Origin: UBA3792 sp964426415
GTDB lineage: Bacteria; Bacillota; Clostridia; Christensenellales; CAG-138
DNA length: 64,000 nt
NCBI GenBank assembly: GCA_964426415.1
Contig: CAYRQM010000004.1
Location: 1-64,000 of the forward strand
Reading direction: 5' to 3'
Made by a program: the position numbers and the translations under genes. The notes below the pieces were generated by a model. That model had not been told where the DNA came from, did not search any database, and worked only from the letters and a program-made list of their open reading frames with translations. This document shows, piece after piece, positions 7,969 through 15,395 of this stretch (position 1 is its first letter; every line of letters begins with the position of its first letter).

Positions 7969-8535
7969 ATGACAAGGGACGAAATGCACGCCAAGCTGGA
8001 TGCGCTTTATGACCATGTAGAAAAGACCAAAGCGGACGCCGAAGCGGCGAAGGACGCAAACAAGGAAAAGCTCGATGCGGACTTGGAAGCGGCGCGGGAA
8101 CGCGTTGCCGCCACCAAGGCGAACATCCGACTGGGCAACAAGCTGCTTGCGGAGCAGGCACGCTTGGTACGGGACACGAGCCGCGAGAAGCTGGAGGACG
8201 GCATCTCGAGCGTAAAAGAAAATGTAGAAAAGGTCAAAGAAAACGTGCGCACGGGCAGCGAAACCTTCCGCGACAAGCTGCAAACGAACGCGGCGCAGGC
8301 GCGGGTGGACTATGCGGCGTCCAAGCAGGCACGCGACCAAGCCAAAGCGTTGAAATCCGTTGAAAAACTGGAGGACTATGCGGCGGACGCCATTTCGGTG
8401 GCGGGCTTGGCGGTGGACGAAGCCGCCTGCGCGACGCTGGAAGCGATCTGTGCGCGCATGACCTATGAAGAACTGCTTGCAAGCATCGCAGAAAAGGAAC
8501 ACAACGAACAAAAGAAAGAAGGAACGAAAGAATGA
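7969..8535 (+). CDS. Coiled-coil protein
   Basis: 188 aa, highly charged and Ala-rich with heptad character. DKLQTNAAQ and SVKENVEKVKENVRTG are typical of long amphipathic helices. No signal peptide or membrane helix is present, so it is cytoplasmic. The ATG follows GGGAGTGAACGACC. Its 3' end overlaps the start of the HdeD-like gene (ATGA at 8532), so the two are probably co-translated and may act together at the membrane. No enzymatic motif is seen. Function unknown. Confidence 0.75.
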   Translation: MTRDEMHAKLDALYDHVEKTKADAEAAKDANKEKLDADLEAARERVAATKANIRLGNKLLAEQARLVRDTSREKLEDGISSVKENVEKVKENVRTGSETFRDKLQTNAAQARVDYAASKQARDQAKALKSVEKLEDYAADAISVAGLAVDEAACATLEAICARMTYEELLASIAEKEHNEQKKEGTKE

Positions 8536-9131
8536 GCGAAGCTTTGAAGAACAGCTGGAAGCGCATCCGCATTTGGGCGGTCATTCTCAGCATTTGTATT
8601 TTGCTGCTTGGCGTGGTCATGGTGATTTGGCCGAAGGTGTCCGCGCTGGCGATTTGCATCATCTTGGGCATTCTGTGCATTGCCATGGGCGTTGTGGACA
8701 TCGTGCGCTACTTCAAGCTGGGGTTGGCGGGCATTTTCTTCCGCTACGATTTGATTTGGAGCATCCTCAGCATCCTCATCGGCGTGCTGATGCTGGTCAG
8801 AGCCTCGGACGCGGTGGCATTTTTGCCCATTGCGGTGGGGATTTACATGATTATGGGCAGCATCCTGTGCATTCAGCTCGCCGTAGAGCTGCATCGTCTG
8901 CACAGCAGCAGCTGGGTGCTTGCGCTGATTTGGGGCATCTTGGGTGCGGTCTTGGCGTGCCTGTTGCTGCTTGACCCGTTTGGCGGCGCAAACGTTCTGA
9001 TGATTATTGTAGGCGCGGCGTTGATTGTCGGCGGCGTGCAGGATTTGTATTTGGTCATGAGCATCTCGAAAGCCATCAAAGAAGCCAAGAAGGATGTTGT
9101 GATCGAAGTGAACGGAACGAACGCCGACTGA
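8532..9131 (+). CDS. HdeD-like (DUF308) membrane protein
   Basis: 199 aa with about six hydrophobic helices in paired blocks, for example LSICILLLGVVMVIWP and LIWSILSILIGVLMLVRA. This is the layout of HdeD/DUF308 proteins. In enterobacteria HdeD belongs to an acid-resistance region; the role in Firmicutes is unknown. Translation is coupled to the coiled-coil protein upstream. The basic C-terminus (KAIKEAKKD) is probably cytoplasmic. A terminator follows at 9179. Confidence 0.8.
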   Translation: MSEALKNSWKRIRIWAVILSICILLLGVVMVIWPKVSALAICIILGILCIAMGVVDIVRYFKLGLAGIFFRYDLIWSILSILIGVLMLVRASDAVAFLPIAVGIYMIMGSILCIQLAVELHRLHSSSWVLALIWGILGAVLACLLLLDPFGGANVLMIIVGAALIVGGVQDLYLVMSISKAIKEAKKDVVIEVNGTNAD

Positions 9132-9178
9132 ACTGTGCGCGGCGGGCTATGAACCCGCAAGAGGAATCGGTACGCAAA

Positions 9179-9214
9179 CGCCCCTGCAAGACATTTTGCA
9201 GGGGCGTCTTTTAT
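9179..9214 (+). terminator. Bidirectional intrinsic terminator
   Basis: CGCCCCTGCAA (9179-9189) pairs with TTGCAGGGGCG (9196-9206) around GACATT and is followed by TCTTTTATT. It lies between converging genes and can also end the minus-strand GntR operon. Confidence 0.85.
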
Positions 9215-9582
9215 TCTTGATAGAACCGTGCGGAAAGGGCGACAAATTCGGCTTCGGTCATGCCGATTTCCTTGGCGCGGCGGGCGGCGTCGTGCAGCCG
9301 TTCGTCAAAAAGCGCGTCAAGCGGCGCCGTGGGCGAGGGCGCACGCGGCAAAACGTAGCAGCCGCTGCCCGCCACGGTATGGACATACCCGTCGCGTTCC
9401 AGCGCGCCCCACGCGCTGCGCACCGTAATGATGCTGACGCCGATGGACTTCGCTACGCTGCGGATGGGCGGAAGCGCCGAACCCGCCTGCAGCGTTCCGC
9501 GCAAAATTTGGGCGGAAATCTGCTCGTAGATCTGTCGGTAGATGGGCGTCGCACTGTTGGACAACACCGAGAGCTGCATCAA
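9211..9582 (-). CDS. GntR family regulator, YtrA type
   Basis: 123 aa, the short YtrA subtype. An N-terminal winged helix-turn-helix (PIYRQIYEQISAQILRG, then LPPIRSVAKSIGVS) is followed by a short ~45-residue tail instead of a large effector domain. It is the last gene of a minus-strand ABC operon and overlaps the permease stop by four bases. YtrA regulators usually repress the ABC operon that encodes them; the 25-bp palindrome at 11158-11182 on the operon promoter is a likely binding site. Confidence 0.9.
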   Translation of the reverse strand: MMQLSVLSNSATPIYRQIYEQISAQILRGTLQAGSALPPIRSVAKSIGVSIITVRSAWGALERDGYVHTVAGSGCYVLPRAPSPTAPLDALFDERLHDAARRAKEIGMTEAEFVALSARFYQE

Positions 9583-10289
9583 AGATCGACCTTTTCAAAA
9601 CGGCGAATGGAACTTTTGCAGGCAAGCGCCGTGAGCAGCGCATAAAGGAGCGCACCGCAGCCCAGCGAAACAAGCTGTGCCGTCCACGCTTCTGTCGTGT
9701 CGGGGAACGCGCCAAGCAGCGTTTGATACCGCACAAACGGCGCACACCAAGCGGAATCGGGCATGGTCGCCGCCTGCTCGGTGATCACCGCTGCGGCGAT
9801 GCTGCACGCTTCGACCAAGACCATCACGGCAAAGAACACGATGGTGGACAGGATGAACGCCTTGCCCGCACTGCGTCCCGTTTTGTAGAACGCGGGCAGG
9901 AAGACGATGTTGAACAGACCGAACAGCACCAGCGCCACCGCAAGCAGGAAGAAGTTGGCGTCCAGCCCTGCCGCATTGCCGTCCGCCATCAGGACGCGGC
10001 GCAAAAAGAGCATCGGCACCATCAGCACCACCATGGCAAGCTGAATGAGCGCCACGGTCAAAACTCGTGCGCGCACCACGTCCCGCTTCGCCACGGGCAG
10101 CGTCGCCGTAAACAGCACGTCGTTCGTTTCGCGTCCCGATAAAAACACATAGAAGATGGATTGGCAGCTGAAGAAACAGGGAACGAGATACCAGTAATTG
10201 GGGATGAGCAGCATCGCCACAAACGACAAAAAGAGGAACACCGTCGGATGCAGGCACAGCCGCATTTCCTTATAAAGAAGCTGCTTCAT
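9579..10289 (-). CDS. ABC-2 type transporter permease
   Basis: 236 aa with about six transmembrane segments, including VFLFLSFVAMLLIP near the N-terminus and LVSLGCGALLYALLTALA near the C-terminus. A cytoplasmic FTATLPVAKRDVVRAR loop is typical of bacterial ABC-2 permeases (YtrC/BcrB-like). The start at 10289 lies inside the ATPase gene, so translation is coupled. With the ATPase it probably forms an exporter for a peptide, antibiotic or lipid-type substrate; this is inference from YtrA-linked systems. Confidence 0.85.
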   Translation of the reverse strand: MKQLLYKEMRLCLHPTVFLFLSFVAMLLIPNYWYLVPCFFSCQSIFYVFLSGRETNDVLFTATLPVAKRDVVRARVLTVALIQLAMVVLMVPMLFLRRVLMADGNAAGLDANFFLLAVALVLFGLFNIVFLPAFYKTGRSAGKAFILSTIVFFAVMVLVEACSIAAAVITEQAATMPDSAWCAPFVRYQTLLGAFPDTTEAWTAQLVSLGCGALLYALLTALACKSSIRRFEKVDL

Positions 10290-11133
10290 GTTCGTCGTCC
10301 TCCTTTTCGGTGTAGATCATGATGGATTCCATGTCGGCAGGCGCAAGCTGAAGCGCACCGCATTGGGCGGCGTCGGCGGCGTGCAAAAGCCCCGTAAAGC
10401 CGAACGCGTGTTCCTTCCAGCCGATGAGCAGGGGACGATATTGGGCAAGCTGTTCCGCCGTGCCCGCCGCCAGCCGATACGCATCGCGGAACGATTCGCA
10501 GTCGGTGCAGGTGACGATCTTGCCGTCCTTGATGTAGGTGATGTAGTCGGCACACTTTTCCAAGTCGGAAATGATGTGCGTGGAAAACAGAATGCTGTGC
10601 TGCCCGTCCTCCACCAACGATTGAAAGACGGAAAGCAGGTCGTCGCGGGAGATGGGATCCAGCCCGCTGGTCGGTTCGTCCAAAATCAGCAGCTTCGCGT
10701 CGTGGGAAAGCGCCATCGCCAACCCGAATTTCACCCGCATCCCTGCCGACAGCTCGGAAACCTTCTTATTGGAATCCAGCTCGAACAGCTTGAGATACCG
10801 TTCGTACACCGCCTCGTCCCAGTTTTGGTAGAAGCGCCGCGTGACGTCCGCCACCACCTGCAGCTTGCTTTGGCGATAAAAGTCGAACTCGCCCATCACA
10901 AACCCAATCTGCTGCTTGCAGGAAAGCTCGTTTTCCCAAAGATCGACGCCGTTCATCTTGACCGTGCCTTCGGCATGAATCAAGTGCAGGATTGCCTTGA
11001 TCGTCGTGGTTTTGCCAGCGCCGTTGCGCCCGATGAAGCCCATGATGTACCCCGGCTCCAAGGCGAACGAAACGTTGTCCAGCGCAAACTGCGGATACCG
11101 CTTCGAAAGATTGCGTACCTCTAATAGCTGCAT
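10270..11133 (-). CDS. ABC transporter ATP-binding protein
   Basis: 287 aa from ATG 11133, which follows AAAGGAGG; the longer frame to 11181 runs through the promoter and operator. Walker A is GRNGAGKT (about residue 36), the signature is LSAGMRVKF, Walker B is LLILDEP and the H-loop is STHI. The C-terminal ~75 residues resemble the extra domain of BcrA/YtrB-type ATPases. It is the first gene of a three-gene operon with the permease and a YtrA-type GntR. Confidence 0.9.
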   Translation of the reverse strand: MQLLEVRNLSKRYPQFALDNVSFALEPGYIMGFIGRNGAGKTTTIKAILHLIHAEGTVKMNGVDLWENELSCKQQIGFVMGEFDFYRQSKLQVVADVTRRFYQNWDEAVYERYLKLFELDSNKKVSELSAGMRVKFGLAMALSHDAKLLILDEPTSGLDPISRDDLLSVFQSLVEDGQHSILFSTHIISDLEKCADYITYIKDGKIVTCTDCESFRDAYRLAAGTAEQLAQYRPLLIGWKEHAFGFTGLLHAADAAQCGALQLAPADMESIMIYTEKEDDEHEAASL

Positions 11134-11157
11134 AAATGCCTCCTTTTGACGGCACGA

Positions 11158-11182
11158 ATTGTGCCTATCGGATAAGCACAAT
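11158..11182. promoter_or_regulatory. Palindromic operator for the GntR operon
   Basis: A 25-bp inverted repeat: outer arms ATTGTGC and GCACAAT, inner arms TATC and GATA around a central G, with one non-complementary pair. It touches the minus-strand -10 box and covers the predicted transcription start. This position suits repression by the YtrA-type regulator. Confidence 0.65.
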
Positions 11183-11208
11183 TATAGCACGGGAAAACTC
11201 TGTGTCAA
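11181..11208 (-). promoter_or_regulatory. Consensus promoter of the ABC-GntR operon
   Basis: Minus strand: TTGACA (11203-11208), 16-nt spacer, TATAAT (11181-11186). Both boxes are perfect, as expected for a promoter that needs repression. Confidence 0.85.
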
Positions 11209-11214
11209 GGGTTC

Positions 11215-11243
11215 TTTTCAAATTGGCAAACGTATGGTATACT
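11215..11243 (+). promoter_or_regulatory. Extended -10 promoter for the TlpA-like gene
   Basis: TTTTCA (11215-11220), 17-nt spacer, then TGG-TATACT with TATACT at 11238-11243. The weak -35 is offset by the TGn extension. Confidence 0.6.
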
Positions 11244-11274
11244 GGTGCAAATTTGAACGATTGGGAGGTTCTCC

Positions 11275-11889
11275 ATGAAACGATATTGGATGCTTCTTTT
11301 GGCGGTGCTGCTTTTGTTGGCGCTCGCCTGCACGCCGTCCGCGCCCGCATCGCCCGATGCGACGGACGCACCAAAAACCGCCGTGCCCGAAACGGACGTA
11401 CCCGAAACCGACGTCCCGCAAACGGATGCGCCGCAGACGACGGACGATCCCGACGTCAACGTGCCCACCGACGCGCCCCAAGCGGGGCTGACATTTTCCA
11501 CCATCGACCTGAACGGCAACACGGTGGATCAGACCATCTTCGAAGGATACGATCTGATTATGGTCAACTTTTGGGCGTATTGGTGCGGCCCGTGCGTAGA
11601 AGAAATGCCGTACCTGCAAAAGATTTCCCAAGAGTATCCCAACCTGCTCCTGCTCGGCGTCGCGGTCGACACGTCCGCACCCGAGGAGACGGCTTGGATC
11701 GTCTCCGACGCCGGCGTCACCTATCCTGTGGTGTATCCTGCGGGCGACCTGCTGACCATCGCCAACCAACAGCAATACATTCCCGCAACGTGCTTCTTTG
11801 ACGCCAGCGGGCAACAGCTGGGCGACGTGATCGTGGGCGGACGCAGCTACGAAGAATGGACGAACATCGTGAAAGGACTGCTTCCGTGA
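11275..11889 (+). CDS. TlpA-like thiol-disulfide oxidoreductase lipoprotein
   Basis: 204 aa. A lipoprotein signal ends in LALAC. A Thr/Pro/Asp-rich linker (about residues 20-70) leads to a thioredoxin fold with WCGPC at about residues 103-107 and a cis-proline region at YIPATCFF. It probably works on the outer face of the membrane, reducing or exchanging disulfides. Its stop overlaps the GTG of a CXXC membrane protein, and a 4Fe-4S membrane protein follows, so electrons could come from the cytoplasm through that pair. The pathway is inferred from gene order. Confidence 0.9.
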   Translation: MKRYWMLLLAVLLLLALACTPSAPASPDATDAPKTAVPETDVPETDVPQTDAPQTTDDPDVNVPTDAPQAGLTFSTIDLNGNTVDQTIFEGYDLIMVNFWAYWCGPCVEEMPYLQKISQEYPNLLLLGVAVDTSAPEETAWIVSDAGVTYPVVYPAGDLLTIANQQQYIPATCFFDASGQQLGDVIVGGRSYEEWTNIVKGLLP

Positions 11890-12032
11890 AACGCTTCTTT
11901 GCCATCGCCATCCCCGTGACGCTGGCAGTCGCGGGCGTGACGCTTTTGCTTGTTGGTGTATTTTTGGGACAGCCAAACAATGTGTTCCAAAAGGCGATTC
12001 GTGTGTGTATGGAGTGTATCGGCATTGGATAA
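11886..12032 (+). CDS. Small CXXC membrane protein, CD1871A family
   Basis: 48 aa starting at GTG 11886, overlapping the TlpA stop (GTGA). One membrane helix (about residues 4-28) is followed by QPNNVFQKAIRVCMECIGIG, which contains CMEC. This length, the NNVFQKA motif and the CxxC end match the CD1871A-type CXXC proteins that sit between TlpA-like and 4Fe-4S genes in Clostridia. It may carry thiol-level electrons across the membrane. It is short and easily missed by gene callers. Confidence 0.85.
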   Translation: MKRFFAIAIPVTLAVAGVTLLLVGVFLGQPNNVFQKAIRVCMECIGIG

Positions 12033-12894
12033 GGCGCCAAGGGTCAAGGGCGATTGGGTTCGCACCGCGGTACAGGCGGCGGTGACGCTGCTGTACAACT
12101 GCAAGCTCCCGAATTTCTTCCGCGGCGTCATTGACGACGGGCCGCTGAAGCATGTTTGCGTGCCGGGCTTGAATTGCTATTCCTGCCCCGGTGCGATTGG
12201 CGCGTGTCCCATGGGCGCGCTGCAAAACATGCCCAAGTCCAAGGGCAAGGTGCAGTTTCCCTACTATGTACTGGGGATGCTCATTCTGTTTGGGCTGCTT
12301 TTGGGACGGTTCATCTGCGGGTTCTTGTGCCCGTTTGGCTGGGTACAGGATTTGCTGTATCGCATCCCGTTTTTCAAGAAGGTGCGCACGTTCAAGGGCG
12401 ATCGGGTGCTGCGCTTTGTGAAGTACGGCGTGCTGGTGCTGCTTTGCTTCCTGTTTCCGATGCTGCTTTCGGGCAAGTACAACACGACCCCGTTCTTTTG
12501 CAAATTTCTGTGTCCGTCGGGCACGCTGCTTGCCGCCATCCCCATGCTTTTGAACGGCGCCGTCACCACCGATCAGCTTGGCGTGCTGTTTTGGTGGAAG
12601 TTTGCCGTGCTCAACGTGGTGCTTGTCACCTCGCTGGCGATTGCGCGGCCGTTCTGTCGGTATCTTTGCCCGCTTGGGGCGTTCTATGGGCTGTTCAACC
12701 GCGTGTCCGTGGTCAAGGTGCATTTCGCGCCCGACGCCTGCGTGCGCTGCGGCAAGTGCGCAGCCGTTTGCCCCATGGGGCTTGACCCAACCAAGGAGCA
12801 TGCTTCCGTGGAGTGCATCCGCTGCGGCCGCTGCGCAAAGGCGTGCCCCACCCATGCGCTGAAGCTGGGCGTATTGCGGCAGAAGGGCAAATAA
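12025..12894 (+). CDS. 4Fe-4S binding membrane protein (NapH/CcoG-like)
   Basis: TTG 12025 is preferred: it overlaps the preceding stop, GGAG lies 10 nt upstream, and the family-like N-terminus (LLYNCKLPNFFRG) follows. Longer frames read through the CXXC gene. The ~289-aa protein has CYSCPGAIGACP, CGFLCPFGW and CRYLCPLGA membrane-edge motifs, then two ferredoxin clusters (CVRCGKCAAVCP and CIRCGRCAKACP). About four membrane helices lie between them. It probably passes electrons from the cytoplasm to the membrane thiol partners. Confidence 0.88.
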   Translation: MDKAPRVKGDWVRTAVQAAVTLLYNCKLPNFFRGVIDDGPLKHVCVPGLNCYSCPGAIGACPMGALQNMPKSKGKVQFPYYVLGMLILFGLLLGRFICGFLCPFGWVQDLLYRIPFFKKVRTFKGDRVLRFVKYGVLVLLCFLFPMLLSGKYNTTPFFCKFLCPSGTLLAAIPMLLNGAVTTDQLGVLFWWKFAVLNVVLVTSLAIARPFCRYLCPLGAFYGLFNRVSVVKVHFAPDACVRCGKCAAVCPMGLDPTKEHASVECIRCGRCAKACPTHALKLGVLRQKGK

Positions 12895-12921
12895 CATCAC
12901 AAAAAAACTACATTTTCCGCC

Positions 12922-12949
12922 TTGCAAAAATCCTGCTTTGTGGTAGGAT
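12922..12949 (+). promoter_or_regulatory. Promoter for the G3E GTPase pair
   Basis: TTGCAA (12922-12927), 16-nt spacer, TAGGAT (12944-12949). No clear metal-regulator operator was recognised. Confidence 0.5.
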
Positions 12950-13001
12950 ATTGTTTGGCGTGGACGAAGCTTCGTCCCGCAAAACAGAAAGGCAAAGACA
13001 C

Positions 13002-14123
13002 ATGACCAAAATTGATATTTTCAGCGGGTTTTTGGGCGCAGGCAAGACCACGCTCATCAAGAAACTCATCTCCGAAGCGTACACGGGCGAACAGCTTGTG
13101 CTGATCGAAAACGAATTCGGCGAAATCGGCATCGACGGCGCGTTCTTGCAGGACGCGGGCATCCAAATTACCGAAATGAATTCCGGCTGCATCTGCTGCA
13201 GCTTGGTTGGCGATTTTTCCAAAGCACTCGAAAAGGTGCTGACGCAGTTTCATCCCGACCGCATCCTCATCGAGCCGTCGGGCGTGGGCAAGCTGTCCGA
13301 CGTCAAGCGAGCGATCAGCTCCGTTTTGTCCCAAGATGTGGTTTTGCATGCCGCCGTCACCGTCGTAGACGCCAAAAAAGCGGTGGTCTACGCCAAGAAC
13401 TTTGGCGAATTCTTCGACAACCAAATCGAACATGCCAACTGCGTCGTGCTGAGCCGCACCCAGCTTGCGTCCCAAGAAAAGATCGACGCGTGCTTGTCGT
13501 TGGTGCGCGCACACAATCCCCATGCCGCCATCGTCGCCGCACCGTGGGAAACCCTAAACGGCGCCGAGCTGCTGGCTGCCATGGAACAGCGCGACACGTT
13601 GGAAGCATCGCTCAAAGCGCTGCAGGACGAAACGGTCTGCCCCGTCTGCGGACACGTCCACGACCATGAGGACGAGGACGAGGAGGAACACGAGCATCAC
13701 CACCACGACCATGAGGACGAGGACGATGAGGACGAACACGAGCATCACCATCACGATCATGACGACGATGAGGACGAGGACGAACACGAGCATCATCACG
13801 ACCACGACGGCTGCTGCCACGACGAACACCATCATCACCACCATGCGGACGAGGTGTTCACAAGCTGGGGCAAGGAAACCATGCACCGCTACACCCGCGC
13901 AGGGCTGGACGGCTGCCTGAAGGCGCTTTCGGACGAAGAAAGATTTGGCACGGTGCTGCGCTGCAAGGGCGTGGTGCCTGCGGCGGACGGCACTTGGTTC
14001 CATTTCGACTATGTACCGGGCGAGGACGACCTGCGCACGGGCACGGCAGGCGTGATCGGACGGCTGTGCGTAATTGGCTCCAAGCTGAACGAAGCGGCAT
14101 TGGAAGCCCTGTTTTCGGAGTAA
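13002..14123 (+). CDS. G3E (CobW/YeiR-like) GTPase with His-rich metal loop
   Basis: 373 aa from ATG 13002. The P-loop is GFLGAGKTT, followed by the ENEFGEIGIDG switch region and the G3E metal motif CICC in NSGCICCSL. Residues ~213-283 are a loop of His, Asp, Glu and Cys with about 27 histidines, opened by CPVCGH. The CobW C-terminal domain follows. Such proteins are GTP-driven metal chaperones for Zn, Co or Ni. Which metal is unknown; the Cys/His loop favours zinc or nickel. A second G3E-type gene follows six bases later. Confidence 0.9.
   Translation: MTKIDIFSGFLGAGKTTLIKKLISEAYTGEQLVLIENEFGEIGIDGAFLQDAGIQITEMNSGCICCSLVGDFSKALEKVLTQFHPDRILIEPSGVGKLSDVKRAISSVLSQDVVLHAAVTVVDAKKAVVYAKNFGEFFDNQIEHANCVVLSRTQLASQEKIDACLSLVRAHNPHAAIVAAPWETLNGAELLAAMEQRDTLEASLKALQDETVCPVCGHVHDHEDEDEEEHEHHHHDHEDEDDEDEHEHHHHDHDDDEDEDEHEHHHDHDGCCHDEHHHHHHADEVFTSWGKETMHRYTRAGLDGCLKALSDEERFGTVLRCKGVVPAADGTWFHFDYVPGEDDLRTGTAGVIGRLCVIGSKLNEAALEALFSE
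13663..13800 (+). repeat. Internal triplicate repeat coding for the His-rich loop
   Basis: Three imperfect ~45-48 bp units starting near 13663, 13708 and 13756. Each has a run of GAC/GAG codons followed by GAACACGAGCATCA and more CAC/CAT codons. The array probably grew by slippage and sets the size of the metal loop. Confidence 0.7.
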
Positions 14124-14129
14124 CGCGCC

Positions 14130-15071
14130 ATGATGCTTCCGGTATTTTTGTTCACGGGATTCTTGGACGGCGGCAAGACGAGCTTTGTGCAGTCGCTGTT
14201 GGAAGACCCAAGCTTTAACGGCGGCGAACGGACGCTGCTGCTTTTGTGTGAGCAGGGCGAGGAGGAATACGACCCGTCGCGCTATTCTATCGACCACGTT
14301 TCGGTGATGCCCGTCGAGTCGGTGGCGTCGCTGACGCCCGACAAGATGAAGGCGTGGCAAAGCAAGTTTGCCGCCACCCGCGTCATCGTCGAGTACAACG
14401 GCATGTGGCAGATGAACGACTTGTTCGACCGCTTGCCCGAAAATTGGGGCATCGCCCAAGAAACGCTGCTTGTCGACGGCTCGACGGCGCTTGCGTACAA
14501 CGCCAATATGCGCCAGCTCTTGGTGGACAAGCTGCGCACCGCCGAGATGGTGGTGTTCAATCGCGTCGCGCCCGAAGCCGATCGCATGGAACTGCACAAG
14601 ATTGTACGCGGCATTTCACGAACCGCTGCAATCTTATACGAAACAACAGAAGGAAGATCCGAGCAGGACGACATTGCCGACCCGCTGCCGTTCGATTTGG
14701 AAGCGCCCGTGGTGGAGATTGCGGACGTGGATTATGCGCTGTTCTATCGGGACCTCATCGACGAGCCGCAAAAATACGAGGGCAAAACGGTGCGGTACAA
14801 GGCGATTCTTGCCAACACGCTGCGGTTCCCCCGCGACACGTTCTTGGCGGGACGGCACATCATGGAATGCTGCGCTGCGGACATTCGCTACTGCCCGCTG
14901 GTTTGCAAGTGGGACATGGCAAAGTCGTGCAAGCACAAGTCTTGGGCGGTGGTGCAGGGCAAGCTCTCGCAGCAGTTTTCCAACATTTATGGCAAGAAGG
15001 GCCCCGTACTGACGATTCAAAGCGTCACCCCCGCCGCACAGCCCGAAGAACCTGTGGCGACGTTCTATTGA
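14130..15071 (+). CDS. CobW-like GTPase fused to a YcgQ/DUF1980-like domain
   Basis: 313 aa; ATG 14130 or 14133. Residues 1-~195 resemble a CobW GTPase with P-loop GFLDGGKTS but no CxCC metal motif. The C-terminal ~110 residues (YEGKTVRYKA, FLAGRHIMECCAADI, LTIQSVTP and a final VATFY) match the conserved part of TIGR03943/YcgQ proteins, which in Bacillus pair with a permease (YcgR) and are linked to zinc. It follows the His-rich GTPase closely and is probably co-transcribed. It may be a membrane-delivery partner for the same metal. Confidence 0.75.
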   Translation: MMLPVFLFTGFLDGGKTSFVQSLLEDPSFNGGERTLLLLCEQGEEEYDPSRYSIDHVSVMPVESVASLTPDKMKAWQSKFAATRVIVEYNGMWQMNDLFDRLPENWGIAQETLLVDGSTALAYNANMRQLLVDKLRTAEMVVFNRVAPEADRMELHKIVRGISRTAAILYETTEGRSEQDDIADPLPFDLEAPVVEIADVDYALFYRDLIDEPQKYEGKTVRYKAILANTLRFPRDTFLAGRHIMECCAADIRYCPLVCKWDMAKSCKHKSWAVVQGKLSQQFSNIYGKKGPVLTIQSVTPAAQPEEPVATFY

Positions 15072-15077
15072 AAATGA

Positions 15078-15219
15078 AGGAAATATGGAAATGGCGGCGC
15101 TGCCGTCATTTTTATTTGTTGTACAAATCGCATACCCCGCGTGGTCATTCTGACGCAGCCAAGCAAGGAAGAATCTCCCGCTTGCGTGCGAGATCCTTCG
15201 CTGAAGCGCGGGAGGACAG
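15078..15219. repeat. Composite dispersed repeat, copy B
   Basis: The first module is a hairpin (AATGGCGGCGCTGCCGTCATT at 15090-15110, arms with one mismatch). The second (15144-15219) is the palindromic GTCATTCTGACGCAGC...GGAGGACAG unit. Copy C at 46885-46999 has the same two modules in the same order. A G/C-rich palindromic tail extends to about 15300. Nothing else is seen in 15072-15316. Confidence 0.6.
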
Positions 15220-15316
15220 GTGGGCAATATTGTCGTACCTTTCCCGAAAAACGAGTGCGCGGGTGTTCCCGCAAAAGGTTGTTAGCGCCGCGTAGGCGCC
15301 GACGAGAGATTTGCAG

Positions 15317-15345
15317 TTGAAATTTCCGCGGCGGTGCTTTATAAT
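15317..15345 (+). promoter_or_regulatory. Promoter for the GH53 gene
   Basis: TTGAAA (15317-15322), 17-nt spacer, TATAAT (15340-15345). It probably drives the glycoside hydrolase genes to 20098. Confidence 0.65.
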
Positions 15346-15395
15346 TTTGTATAGAATCGGCAAGGCACTTGAAAAAGCGAATGGGGGAAACGACG

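Noticed and set aside
11218..12927. 569-aa open frame on the minus strand opposite the redox cluster
   Set aside because: It covers three well-supported plus-strand genes and lacks recognisable motifs.
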